Shown in pieces: positions 1-7,666 of a stretch of DNA of 64,000 bases (positions are counted from its first letter, which is position 1; the number at the start of each line of letters is the position of its first letter). The position numbers were made by a program, and so were the translations under genes. The stretch spans positions 124,001 through 188,000 of the forward strand of contig NZ_JAJJPA010000006.1 in the NCBI RefSeq assembly GCF_020907985.1, in the 5' to 3' direction. The notes under the pieces were generated by a model. The model saw only the letters and a program-made list of their open reading frames with translations. It did not search any database and was not told where the DNA came from. This DNA comes from Kitasatospora humi (GTDB taxonomy: Bacteria > Actinomycetota > Actinomycetes > Streptomycetales > Streptomycetaceae).

Positions 1-1
1 G

Positions 2-604
2 CGACCGGGTTACCGGCGCTCGACAGGCTCTCCCCGCGGCGAGGCCAGGCGCCGGGAGCTGCTCGACCGGGTCGCCGACGACCTCGCGGCCAACGGCCTG
101 CCGGACTTCTCGCTCCGACGGGCCGCCCGGGCGGCCGGCACCACGCACAAGGTCCTGCTGTACCACTTCGACGGGGCCGACGACCTGCTCAGGCATGCGG
201 TGCTCCGGCTCCGCGAACGGCGCGTCAGCGGTGCGCTGGCAGCCGCGGCCGAGGATGCGGCCGGCCGGACCCTGGCCGACCGGGTGCGCGCCGTGTGGCT
301 CGTCCTGGCCGGCGAGGAGTCGGGACTGCGGGTGCTCGACCAGGCCATCGGGTTGGCGATGTACGACCCCCGGCGCCACGCCGAGCTCGCCCGCACGGCG
401 TCCCGGCAGTACCTGCCCGCGTTGCTGTCCTTCTGCCCCGCCGGCTGGTCCGACCAGCGCAAGGCCGAGGTGGCCGAGTTGGTCCTCGCGACGCTCCGGG
501 GCCTGCTGGTGGAGCTGGTGACGAGCGGTGACGCCGGGGGCGTCGCGGCCGGTTTCGAGGCACTGGCCCGGGCGCTGGAACGGGAGGAGGCCGCCGAGGA
601 GTAG
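2..604 (+). CDS. TetR/AcrR-family regulator, 5' end outside window
   Basis: The frame is open from the window edge, so the start codon is missing. The first readable residues form a TetR-type DNA-binding domain: a helix with LLDRVADDLAANGL, then FSLRRAARAAGTTHKVLLYH, which is the usual helix-turn-helix ending in a YHF-like signature. The remaining ~130 residues are an alpha-helical ligand-binding domain of unknown specificity. The stop is followed 31 nt later by an 18-bp perfect palindrome and then an alpha/beta hydrolase gene on the same strand. By inference the regulator controls that gene, itself, or both. Assignment to the TetR family is secure; the ligand is unknown. Confidence 0.85.
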   Translation, partial: RPGYRRSTGSPRGEARRRELLDRVADDLAANGLPDFSLRRAARAAGTTHKVLLYHFDGADDLLRHAVLRLRERRVSGALAAAAEDAAGRTLADRVRAVWLVLAGEESGLRVLDQAIGLAMYDPRRHAELARTASRQYLPALLSFCPAGWSDQRKAEVAELVLATLRGLLVELVTSGDAGGVAAGFEALARALEREEAAEE

Positions 605-635
605 CCGTCGGGCCGCCGGAAGCCGTGGACAGGTT

Positions 636-653
636 GTGAACCACGTGGTTCAC
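636..653. promoter_or_regulatory. 18-bp perfect palindrome, candidate TetR operator
   Basis: GTGAACCACGTGGTTCAC is an exact inverted repeat with no spacer. It lies in the 93-bp gap between the TetR gene and the alpha/beta hydrolase gene. Size and symmetry fit a TetR dimer site. No convincing -10/-35 pair is visible around it, so its role as an operator is inferred from position. Confidence 0.55.
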
Positions 654-697
654 TTCTTCCCAGGGGCGAATCCCACCCGTCTGGGGGAGGCGTACGG

Positions 698-1639
698 ATG
701 TCCGTGACACGTGAGAAGGTACGTTTCGCCAGCGGCGGCACCGAGTGCGCCGCTTGGCACTATCCGGGCACCAACGGAGCCTGCGTGATCATGGCCGCGG
801 GCCTGGGGGTGACCAAGGAGCCGGGCACCGACCCGTTCGCGAAGCGGTTCCACGCGGCCGGGTTCAGCGTGCTCGCCTTCGACCACCGGGGCCTCGGGGA
901 GAGTGGCGGCACGCCGCGCCAGGTGGTGCGGGCCAAGGGGGAGTTGGCGGACTGGGAGGCCGCGATCGCGTTCGCACCGACCCTGCCCGGCGTGGATCCG
1001 ACCAGGCTCGCCCTGTGGGGCTTCTCCCTGGCCGGGGGCCACGTCGTGCGGATCGCGGCACGGCATCCGGAGCTGGCGGCGGTGATCGCGCAGACACCGG
1101 CCGTCGACGGTCAGGCCGTCGCCCGCAACGCGATGCGCCATCAAACGCCGTCAGCCGTCTGCCGGTTCACCGCACTGAGCATCCTCGACGCCCTCGCCGG
1201 CCTGTTCGGTCGCCGACCCTTCCTGATTCCGCTCGCCGCCCGCCCCGGCACCGTCGCGGTCCTCACCACGCCGGACTCCCTGGCCGGCCCGCGCGCGCTC
1301 GACCCCGGCAACGACCACCCGGACTGGCAGCAGGCAGTCGCCGCCCGTTCCACGCTGGGCCTCGCGTTCTACCGCCCCGGTCGCGACGCCGCCCGAGTGC
1401 GGTGCCCGCTCCTCGTCGTCGCCTGCGACCAGGACCGGTCCGCCCTCGCCGACCCCGCCGTCGAAGCCGCCCGCCAGGCGCCCCGGGGCAAGGTGGTCCT
1501 GCTGTCCGGCGAGCACTACGCACCCTTCATGGACGCCCACGAGCAGGCCGTCGAAGCAGAGTTGGCGTTCCTGCGCCGGCACCTCGGCTGCGCGGCCGGC
1601 GCCTGGGACCAGCCGGCGCGGCCGGGTGACAGGATCTGA
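698..1639 (+). CDS. Alpha/beta hydrolase (dienelactone-hydrolase/acyl-peptidase-like)
   Basis: A 313-residue cytoplasmic hydrolase with no signal peptide. The nucleophile elbow is GFSLAGG around residue 108-114, with Ser110 as the likely nucleophile. FDHRGLGESGG near residues 61-71 is the conserved strand-turn before it, and a late GEHYAPF supplies the probable catalytic His. The ATG follows GGGGGAGG by about 7 nt, which decides the start. The substrate is unknown; relatives include XynE-like esterases. The gene sits downstream of a TetR gene and its palindrome, suggesting ligand-induced expression, for example in detoxification of an ester. Confidence 0.8.
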   Translation: MSVTREKVRFASGGTECAAWHYPGTNGACVIMAAGLGVTKEPGTDPFAKRFHAAGFSVLAFDHRGLGESGGTPRQVVRAKGELADWEAAIAFAPTLPGVDPTRLALWGFSLAGGHVVRIAARHPELAAVIAQTPAVDGQAVARNAMRHQTPSAVCRFTALSILDALAGLFGRRPFLIPLAARPGTVAVLTTPDSLAGPRALDPGNDHPDWQQAVAARSTLGLAFYRPGRDAARVRCPLLVVACDQDRSALADPAVEAARQAPRGKVVLLSGEHYAPFMDAHEQAVEAELAFLRRHLGCAAGAWDQPARPGDRI

Positions 1640-1660
1640 CGCAGGGGCTCCTCCCCTGCG
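1640..1660. terminator. Hairpin terminator between convergent genes
   Basis: CGCAGGGG and CCCCTGCG form an 8-bp perfect stem with a 5-nt loop, starting directly after the hydrolase stop. It lies between the hydrolase (+) and the GNAT gene (-). There is no clear U-tract, which is common in actinomycetes. Confidence 0.5.
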
Positions 1661-1693
1661 GTTCGGGGAGCACCGACTCTCACCGGTCCGGGT

Positions 1694-2254
1694 TCACGCG
1701 GGCGGCGTGCCGAAGGTGCCGGAGGCGTAGCTGAACACCGTGTACCTGCGGTCCGCCAGGGTGAACTCCGCCACTTCCCGCATGCCCAGGTGCCGGTGGA
1801 CGGCGAGCGACTTCTCGTTGGACTGCTCGACGAACAGGACACCGTGGTCGAAGTGTTCGCTCAGGTTCGCATCGACCGCGCGCAGCAGGCTCCGCACGAC
1901 ACCGCGGCCGCGGAAGGCGCGGTCCACCACCACCGGCCCGTAGAGGTAGAGCCGCTCGGCGCTCGGCGCGAGACCGGCCCGCAGCGCGGCGTCCACGGTC
2001 AGCCGCGGCGGTCCCTCGTCGAGCATGGACGGGGCACTGGTGAGGGCGGCGCCGGCGAGCCGCCCGTCCTCCTCGGCGAGGTAGATGCCCGTGGTGGCTT
2101 CGATCGAGGCGAGCTTGTGCTCGTCGAAACCGCCCTGCACGAAACCCTGCTCGGCGCGCTCGACCGCGGACAGCCCGACGCCCCGAGCGCTGTCGATCAG
2201 GGCGAGCACCCTGCCGCGGTCCGCGCTAACGGCCTTGCGTGTCGACATGATCAT
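1694..2254 (-). CDS. GNAT-family N-acetyltransferase
   Basis: A 186-residue single-domain acetyltransferase that would transfer an acetyl group from acetyl-CoA to an amine. The acetyl-CoA motif A is VVVDRAFRGRGVVRSLL (R-x-x-G-x-G/A type), followed by a long helix and the typical late VHRHLGMREV stretch with the aromatic FSY. Two in-frame ATGs lie 6 nt apart (MIMST); no strong ribosome binding site distinguishes them. It is divergent from the VOC gene with a 64-bp gap. The substrate cannot be told from sequence. Confidence 0.8.
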   Translation of the reverse strand: MIMSTRKAVSADRGRVLALIDSARGVGLSAVERAEQGFVQGGFDEHKLASIEATTGIYLAEEDGRLAGAALTSAPSMLDEGPPRLTVDAALRAGLAPSAERLYLYGPVVVDRAFRGRGVVRSLLRAVDANLSEHFDHGVLFVEQSNEKSLAVHRHLGMREVAEFTLADRRYTVFSYASGTFGTPPA

Positions 2255-2318
2255 GCGCGCACGCTACCGGACCCCGGCAGCCGGGCAGCCACCCGGCACC
2301 TGGTTCTAGGCTGTCGAC

Positions 2319-2711
2319 ATGGAAGACTACGCGGTGCCGGTCCTGCCCAGCCGGGACCTGGACGAGACCCACGACTTCTACCGCCGCCTCGGCTTCGAAC
2401 TCCGCGGCCGCTGGGGCACGGAGGACGGTTACCTGATCGTCGCCCGGGGGACGGTGGAGCTGCACTTCCAGCATGATCCCGGGGTGGATCCGCTGGCCAC
2501 CGCGGGCTGCTGCTACCTGCACGTCCGCGACGCGGACGCGCTGTACCGCGAATGGGCCCGCCTCGGCGTCCCCAGCGACCCGGCCACCGGCAGCCGCCTG
2601 GTGCCGCCCTCGGACACCCCCTACCGGATGCGGGAGTTCGCGCTGGTCGATCGCAGCGGGAACCTGCTGCGGATCGGCAGCCCGCTTGAGCGGACAACCG
2701 CCGGTCGGTGA
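2319..2711 (+). CDS. VOC-fold protein, bleomycin-resistance/glyoxalase-like
   Basis: A 130-residue vicinal-oxygen-chelate protein made of two beta-alpha-beta-beta-beta modules. Signature pieces are PVLPSRDLDETHDFYRRLGF at the N-terminus and REFALVDRSGNLLRIG at the C-terminus, the arrangement of bleomycin-binding resistance proteins. These proteins act as dimers that sequester or chelate a ligand. The family is clear, but binding of bleomycin itself is not shown and many chromosomal homologues have other ligands. It shares a 64-bp divergent promoter region with the GNAT gene. Confidence 0.8.
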   Translation: MEDYAVPVLPSRDLDETHDFYRRLGFELRGRWGTEDGYLIVARGTVELHFQHDPGVDPLATAGCCYLHVRDADALYREWARLGVPSDPATGSRLVPPSDTPYRMREFALVDRSGNLLRIGSPLERTTAGR

Positions 2712-3092
2712 GCGGGGGCAGGGCGGCGCGGGCCCGACGGGCTGCCGGCCGCGGCCCGTGCGGCGCTCCGACGATCCACCCGGCCGACCTGGGACGTCGA
2801 TCACCAGCGATCGGCTCGGCGGCCTGCCACTCGGTCGGCCAAGGTGTCCCACGAACTGGTCAGCTCCCGGCGCCCGCCACGGTTTCGCCTGCGCCGACCG
2901 CCCCGCCGACCACGACCGGGCCAGTGCCGAGGACGCTCGGCAGCGGGTGCACCGGGCGCTGGCCGGGTACCTGTGGACGGGACTTCGGGCCCGCAGCCGC
3001 TACGGCACGCACCGACGCCGGCGGCAGCCGTTCCGCTGCCGCCGCTGCCGCCGGTGTCGGTGGGGCCCGTGGGGCCCGTGGGCCGGGTGAGC
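2712..3092. other. 381-bp intergenic stretch without a convincing gene
   Basis: Open frames cross this stretch but none has a start with a ribosome binding site, a recognisable domain, or convincing composition. The last 60 bp contain a GCC-rich run and three near-copies of GGGGCCCGT, which can fold into alternative hairpins and may end transcription from the VOC gene toward the convergent EamA gene. Confidence 0.5.
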
Positions 3093-4046
3093 CTAGCCGC
3101 GCCCGCCGCCGGCGCCGGCGCCCGCGCCCCGCGCTTCCGCGAACGCCAGCCCGGTCACCGAGAGCAGCAGGAGGCCGGTCCCGCCGACCGTGGCGGGCGC
3201 CAGCCGCTCACCGAGCAGCGCCACGGCGATCACCGCCGCGCTCACCGGCTCGATCAGGGTGATCACCGATGCCGTCGTGGCCCGGACCACGGCCATGCCT
3301 GCGAAGTACAGGCCGTACCCGAGGGCGGTCGGCACGGCGGCGATGTACGCCAGCAGCACCACCGTCCGGCCCAACCCCTCGGTCTGCGGCAGCAGTCCGC
3401 CCTCCAGGGTGGCGAACGGGAGCAGCAGCACGCCGCAGACCAGGAACGAGTAGAAGGTGCTGGCCAACGGGTCGGCGGCGATGCCGCGTTGCGCCGAGTG
3501 CCGGCCGTGGAGGGTCATGCAGGCGTACCCGGTGGCCGAGGCCAGCGCCCAGGCGACGCCACCCGGCCGCACCTCCCCGCTCCCCGCACCGCCGAGCATC
3601 AGCACGGCCAACCCGGTGACCGCGCCGACCACCGCCGTGACCCCGGCCAGGCCCAGCCGCTCCCGCAGCAGCGCCCGGGCGCCGAGGGCCACCAGCACCG
3701 GCGCCGCGCCGAGCGTAACCACTGTGGCGACGGCCAGCCCGGTGCCGGCCACCGCTTCGAAGTAGGCTATCTGAAACGCCGTCAGGGTCGCGCCGGTGAT
3801 GCCCAGTTGGACGAGCCGGGGCCGCTTCGGCAGCGGCCACCCGCACAGGGCGCAGGCGAGCAGCAGCAGTGCGGAGCCGCCCAGCGAGCGCCAGCAGGTG
3901 AGCGCCACCGGGCCCAGGCCGCTGTGCCCGTAGAGCAGCGCGGCGGCGGCACCGGCGGTGCCCCAGGAGGTGGCGGAGACGATCAGGTAGCAGAGGCCGC
4001 GCCCGACGGTGAGGGTGCGCGGAGCCGACAGGGGTGTCGCAGACAA
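3093..4046 (-). CDS. EamA/DMT-superfamily membrane transporter
   Basis: About 317 residues with ten hydrophobic helices arranged as two EamA repeats. The second repeat is marked by [14 protein letters not shown] and by [20 protein letters not shown], which closely resembles the end of other drug/metabolite exporters. It probably exports a metabolite or amino acid; the substrate is unknown. The frame extends to a GTG at 4118, but that N-terminus is polar and atypical. I chose the TTG at 4046, which has a GGGAG five to nine bases upstream and puts the first helix ([13 protein letters not shown]) near the start. The start is uncertain. It lies 158 bp downstream of lnt on the same strand. Confidence 0.75.
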   Translation of the reverse strand: MSATPLSAPRTLTVGRGLCYLIVSATSWGTAGAAAALLYGHSGLGPVALTCWRSLGGSALLLLACALCGWPLPKRPRLVQLGITGATLTAFQIAYFEAVAGTGLAVATVVTLGAAPVLVALGARALLRERLGLAGVTAVVGAVTGLAVLMLGGAGSGEVRPGGVAWALASATGYACMTLHGRHSAQRGIAADPLASTFYSFLVCGVLLLPFATLEGGLLPQTEGLGRTVVLLAYIAAVPTALGYGLYFAGMAVVRATTASVITLIEPVSAAVIAVALLGERLAPATVGGTGLLLLSVTGLAFAEARGAGAGAGGGRG

Positions 4047-4204
4047 GGAGGTCTCCCACGGGGGACGAGAAGTGGTCGGATGCTCTCGTCTGCGGGCAGC
4101 ACCGACCGCCCCGGGCACTACCCGGGGGTCACGTCATCCGTGGTCCGGCCGCCCGCTCAGGCGGCGGGAGGTGGCAGGACAAGGCTCGTCGGCATGGGTT
4201 CAGC

Positions 4205-5812
4205 CTACACGGCGCCCTCGGGGGCGCTCTGCGCCGCCGAGCGGCCCTTGCGGCCCCGCCCAGGGAGGTTGCGACGGGCGGCCCACGCCAGGGCGAGGAC
4301 GGTCACCGCGAGCGCCCCCGCCTCCGGCCAGGCGCCGACCCGGTCGGCCGGGGTGATGCCGGTCCGCAGCGGCACGCGCTCGGTGAGGGTCTGCTGCTGC
4401 CACAGCCCGGTGTGGGCGGCGACCGTGCCGTCCGGCCGGATCACCGCGCTGACGCCGGTGGTGGAGACCACGGCGACCGAGCGGTTGTGCTCGACGGCGC
4501 GCAGCCTGGCCATGGCGAGCTGCTGGTCGGTCTCGTCGGAGCTGCCGTCGCGGGTGAAGGCGGCGTCGTTGGTCTGCTCGACCAGCAGGTTGGCGCCCGC
4601 GCGCACGCCGTCGCGGACCAGCCCGTCGTAGCCGATCTCGTAGCAGATCACGTCGCTCAGGTGGATGTCGCCGACGTCGAAGACGACGGTCCGGTCGCCC
4701 GGGGTGAAGTTGCGCGGGATCAGCTGGAGGTCGCCGAGGCCGCCGAACAGGCTGCGCGCGGGGATGTACTCGCCGAACGGGACGAGTTGGCGCTTGGCGT
4801 ACCAGGGGCCGGGGCCGGTCAGCGGGTCCCAGAGCAGGCCGGCGTTGTAGGTCTGGTCCTGGGGGCCGTCGAGGATGGCGCCCACCAGGATCGGCCGGTT
4901 GACGGCGTTCACCGACTCGTCGATCAGGAAGCTCAGTTCCGGGTCGGTGCGCGGCTCGGAGTCGGTGGAGTTCTCCGGCCAGAGCACCAGGTCGGGCTGC
5001 GGCACCTTGCCGGCGTGGATGTCCTGGGCCAGCTTCAGGGTCGCGTCGGCGTGGTTGCTCGTCACCTGCTGGATGCGGGCCTGCTCCGCGAGCGAGCGCT
5101 CCCTCGGCACGTTGCCCTGCACCAGGGAGAGCACGGCGGTGGAGGTGCCGCCGCCGGCGGCCGGCAGCGGGATCGCCGGCGACAGTGCCAGCGCGACGAC
5201 GCACCAGCCGGCCGCGAGCAGCCGCCGCCGGGCCGTGGGCGGCGCCAGCACCAGCCCGGCGAGGGCGGCGCCCACCAGGGCGACGACGAACGTGACGGCC
5301 GGCGCGCCGGCCACCCGGGCCCACCCCAGGGCCGGCGAGTCGGCCTGACTGAACGCCAGCCGCCCCCACGGGAACCCGCCGAGCGGCAGGCGGCTGCGCA
5401 CCGCCTCGGTCGCCGTCCACCACAGGGCGACCAGCGGCACCCGGCCGCGCAGCCGCAGCAGCAGCGGCAGCGGCGCGGTCATCGCGGCCAGCAGCAGCGA
5501 CTCGGCGAGGCTCAGCGCCACCCAGGGCAGCAGGCCGATGTTGCCGGACAGCCAACGCACCAGCAGGCCGAAGAAGACCACCGAGAAGGCGAGTCCGATG
5601 CCCGCGGCCGTGCGCAGCCGCTGCCCGGCCACCGCCACGACCAGCAGGGCGACGCCGACCGGGGCGAGCGGCCAGGCACCGATCGGCGGGAACGCGCAGA
5701 AGAGCAGCGCACCGCCGGCGCCGGCGGTCGCCAGCGCCCACCGGGTGCGGAGACGGCGGGTCGGGCGCGCGCCCGCCGTGGCGGGGCCGGCCTCGCAGGC
5801 AACCATGAGCAT
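4205..5812 (-). CDS. lnt: Apolipoprotein N-acyltransferase
   Basis: Transfers a third acyl chain from phospholipid to the N-terminal cysteine of diacylated lipoproteins, acting at the outer face of the membrane. There are six or so N-terminal membrane segments (residues ~27-210), then a nitrilase-fold catalytic domain. The Glu-Lys-Cys triad is visible: Glu280 in WPENSTD, Lys340 in YAKRQLVPFGEY and Cys390 in DVICYEIGYD. Its 535 residues match the family. Actinomycetes often carry more than one Lnt, some fused to a mannosyltransferase; this one is unfused. The start is taken at the ATG at 5812 (MLMVACE), though a second ATG lies two codons in and no strong ribosome binding site is visible. Confidence 0.9.
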   Translation of the reverse strand: MLMVACEAGPATAGARPTRRLRTRWALATAGAGGALLFCAFPPIGAWPLAPVGVALLVVAVAGQRLRTAAGIGLAFSVVFFGLLVRWLSGNIGLLPWVALSLAESLLLAAMTAPLPLLLRLRGRVPLVALWWTATEAVRSRLPLGGFPWGRLAFSQADSPALGWARVAGAPAVTFVVALVGAALAGLVLAPPTARRRLLAAGWCVVALALSPAIPLPAAGGGTSTAVLSLVQGNVPRERSLAEQARIQQVTSNHADATLKLAQDIHAGKVPQPDLVLWPENSTDSEPRTDPELSFLIDESVNAVNRPILVGAILDGPQDQTYNAGLLWDPLTGPGPWYAKRQLVPFGEYIPARSLFGGLGDLQLIPRNFTPGDRTVVFDVGDIHLSDVICYEIGYDGLVRDGVRAGANLLVEQTNDAAFTRDGSSDETDQQLAMARLRAVEHNRSVAVVSTTGVSAVIRPDGTVAAHTGLWQQQTLTERVPLRTGITPADRVGAWPEAGALAVTVLALAWAARRNLPGRGRKGRSAAQSAPEGAV

Positions 5813-6033
5813 CCGCAGAAAGTAGCATCCAAATCTTGTTCACCTTTTCGTAACACCTGGTCCGTGCAGCGGCTCGCCCGGGGTGGCGGCGGGGGCGTAT
5901 GACGGGTGGTGGTGTCCTCGCCGTCGCTGTGGTCCCATCAGGCGACGAGGATGTGTGTCCGTCGGGTGGAACCTGACGCGCCGTTGAATCGTCCATGTAC
6001 CGACCACGTGTTTGTCGAGAGGAGAACAACCGG

Positions 6034-7386
6034 ATGGCTGGGCGAATACGGAAGCGCGTGTTGCGGGCAGCGGGGGCGGTCGTCACCTTCGCTGCCGTCG
6101 CCGCACCGACGGCACCCTTGGCCGCGGCTCCGCCGCCGCCGGCGCTGGGTCCGGCGTCCCTGGCGGGTGCGGCGGCCCTGCCCGCCGGGCAGCAGCAGTT
6201 GGACGGCGGCAGCCACCGCGCGCTGCCCCAGCCGCCGGCGCCGCCCAGCAGCGCGCCGAGCCCCGGCCCGGTGCAGCCGTCGGTGCCCGTGGTGGGGGGT
6301 GCGCGGCTGCCCGCCACCGTGTTCGCCGCCTACCGCAAGGCCGAGGCGTCCCTCGCCGGGTCGTCGCCCGCCTGCCACCTGCCGTGGCAACTGCTGGCCG
6401 GCATCGGCCAGGTGGAGTCCGGGCAGGCCGACGGGGGCCGGGTCGACGCCAATGGCACGACCTACACGCCGATCCTGGGCCCGCTGCTCGACGGCACCGG
6501 CGGCAACGCGGCCATCCCGAACACCGACGGCGGCAAGTACGGCGGCAGCACGGTGTGGGACCAGGCCGTCGGGCCGATGCAGTTCATCCCCTCCACCTGG
6601 GCCGCCTGGGGCGCGGACGGCAATGGTGACGGCATCGCGGATCCCAACAACGTCTGGGACGCGGCGCTGGCCGCCGGCCGGTACCTGTGCGCGGACGGGC
6701 GCGACCTGGCCGTGCCGGCCCAGCTCGATCAGGCCATCCTCGGCTACAACCACTCCGACGACTACCTCCGTACCGTCAAGTCCTGGATGACCTACTTCCA
6801 GACGGGCGTCTCGACCAGTCCGGACGCCCCCGCCCTCGCCGCCTCGCCGTTGCTGCCGAGCGCGCCCGCGTCACCGGCCGCGCCCGGACCGGGGGTCGGG
6901 GCGTCGCCGTCGCCCACTCCGAGCGCCACCGCGAGCGCGCCGGCCACGCCCACGGCCAACCCGTCGCCGTTCGCCACCCCGACCGCCTCCGCGACGTTCC
7001 CCAGGCCCACGCCCAAGCCGAGCACCTCGCCCAGCGCCTCGGCCAGTCCTTCGCCGAGCGCCTCGCCGAGTGCCGGCGGCTCGCCGAGCGGGTCGCCCTC
7101 GCCGTCGCCGTCGCCGTCCGACTCACCGACCGGCTGCCCGTCGCCGACGGCGACCCCCTCGGGCACCCCGACCGGCTCGCCGTCCCCGTCGCCCTCCGCG
7201 TCGGCCACGCCGAGCGCCACGCCGTCGCCGTCGGCCTCGCCCTCGGTCTCCCCCTCGCCCTCGGGCTCGCCGTCGCCCTCGGGGTCGCCGTCGCCGGGCT
7301 GCGGGTCACCGTCGCCCAGCGCCTCGGCGGGCACGCCGAGCCCCTCGGCGTCGCACTCCACCTCGGCTTCTCCGAAGGCCCGTTGA
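6034..7386 (+). CDS. Secreted lytic murein transglycosylase with Ser/Pro-rich tail
   Basis: A 450-residue exported peptidoglycan hydrolase. Residues 1-31 are a signal peptide (RKR, hydrophobic core, APLAAA). Residues ~90-265 are a MltB/SLT-like transglycosylase domain with the probable catalytic Glu128 in AGIGQVESG, followed by AVGPMQFIPSTWAAWG, which is diagnostic. From ~residue 275 to the end the chain is low-complexity Ser/Pro/Ala/Thr, often SPSPS, probably a wall-spanning flexible tail. The start at 6034 is preceded by GAGAGGAG at the right distance. An upstream ATG at 5995 adds a non-signal extension and was rejected. A 38-nt palindrome follows. Confidence 0.88.
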   Translation: MAGRIRKRVLRAAGAVVTFAAVAAPTAPLAAAPPPPALGPASLAGAAALPAGQQQLDGGSHRALPQPPAPPSSAPSPGPVQPSVPVVGGARLPATVFAAYRKAEASLAGSSPACHLPWQLLAGIGQVESGQADGGRVDANGTTYTPILGPLLDGTGGNAAIPNTDGGKYGGSTVWDQAVGPMQFIPSTWAAWGADGNGDGIADPNNVWDAALAAGRYLCADGRDLAVPAQLDQAILGYNHSDDYLRTVKSWMTYFQTGVSTSPDAPALAASPLLPSAPASPAAPGPGVGASPSPTPSATASAPATPTANPSPFATPTASATFPRPTPKPSTSPSASASPSPSASPSAGGSPSGSPSPSPSPSDSPTGCPSPTATPSGTPTGSPSPSPSASATPSATPSPSASPSVSPSPSGSPSPSGSPSPGCGSPSPSASAGTPSPSASHSTSASPKAR

Positions 7387-7453
7387 GGCCGACCGCCACT
7401 CGGCGCCGGTGAGGCGCCCGGTGGGGCGTCGGTGAACCGTCCGGTGATCCGCT

Positions 7454-7491
7454 GACCGGCCCGGTACTGGGATCCCAGTACCGGGCCGGTC
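7454..7491. terminator. 38-nt perfect palindrome, terminator
   Basis: Two 19-nt arms are exact reverse complements with no spacer (arm GACCGGCCCGGTACTGGGA), followed by CTGTTT. In RNA this gives a ~17-bp stem with a 4-nt loop. It sits 67 bp after the transglycosylase stop and should end its transcript. Confidence 0.8.
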
Positions 7492-7503
7492 TGTTTCGGC
7501 CCC

Positions 7504-7536
7504 GCCACCGCCGCCGGCGAGACCGGCGGCGGTGGC
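7504..7536. terminator. Second hairpin in tandem with the preceding palindrome
   Basis: GCCACCGCCGCCGG and its exact complement form a 14-bp stem with a CGAGA loop, only 12 nt after the previous palindrome. Two very stable hairpins in a row suggest strong insulation of the phosphoesterase gene from upstream transcription. Confidence 0.65.
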
Positions 7537-7547
7537 CTCAAGGGCGA

Positions 7548-7567
7548 AAACTTGTCTGATCAAGTTT
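7548..7567. promoter_or_regulatory. Imperfect dyad in phosphoesterase promoter region
   Basis: AAACTTG and CAAGTTT are exact 7-bp inverted arms separated by 6 bp, 100 bp upstream of the phosphoesterase start. It could be an operator. No regulator is encoded next to it and no clear PhoP box repeats are present. This is inference from symmetry alone. Confidence 0.3.
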
Positions 7568-7666
7568 GGCCGACATTCTTCCGTTGGACAGCACCGACCG
7601 GTACCTATGTCCCGTCCATGGCGAACAGTCATGGCTTCACCCCCACCAACGGGACGAGGTATCCCC

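Noticed and set aside
5838..5858. GTTCACC near the lnt/transglycosylase promoters as a PhoP box
   Set aside because: Only one good half-repeat is seen; a PhoP site needs at least two 11-bp direct repeats.
5813..6033. Possible c-di-AMP (ydaO-type) riboswitch before the lytic transglycosylase
   Set aside because: Streptomyces wall hydrolases often have one, but the conserved blocks are not present in this 221-bp region.
5995..6033. ATG 5995 as start of the lytic transglycosylase
   Set aside because: It lacks a ribosome binding site and would place 13 polar residues ahead of the signal peptide; ATG 6034 has GAGAGGAG.
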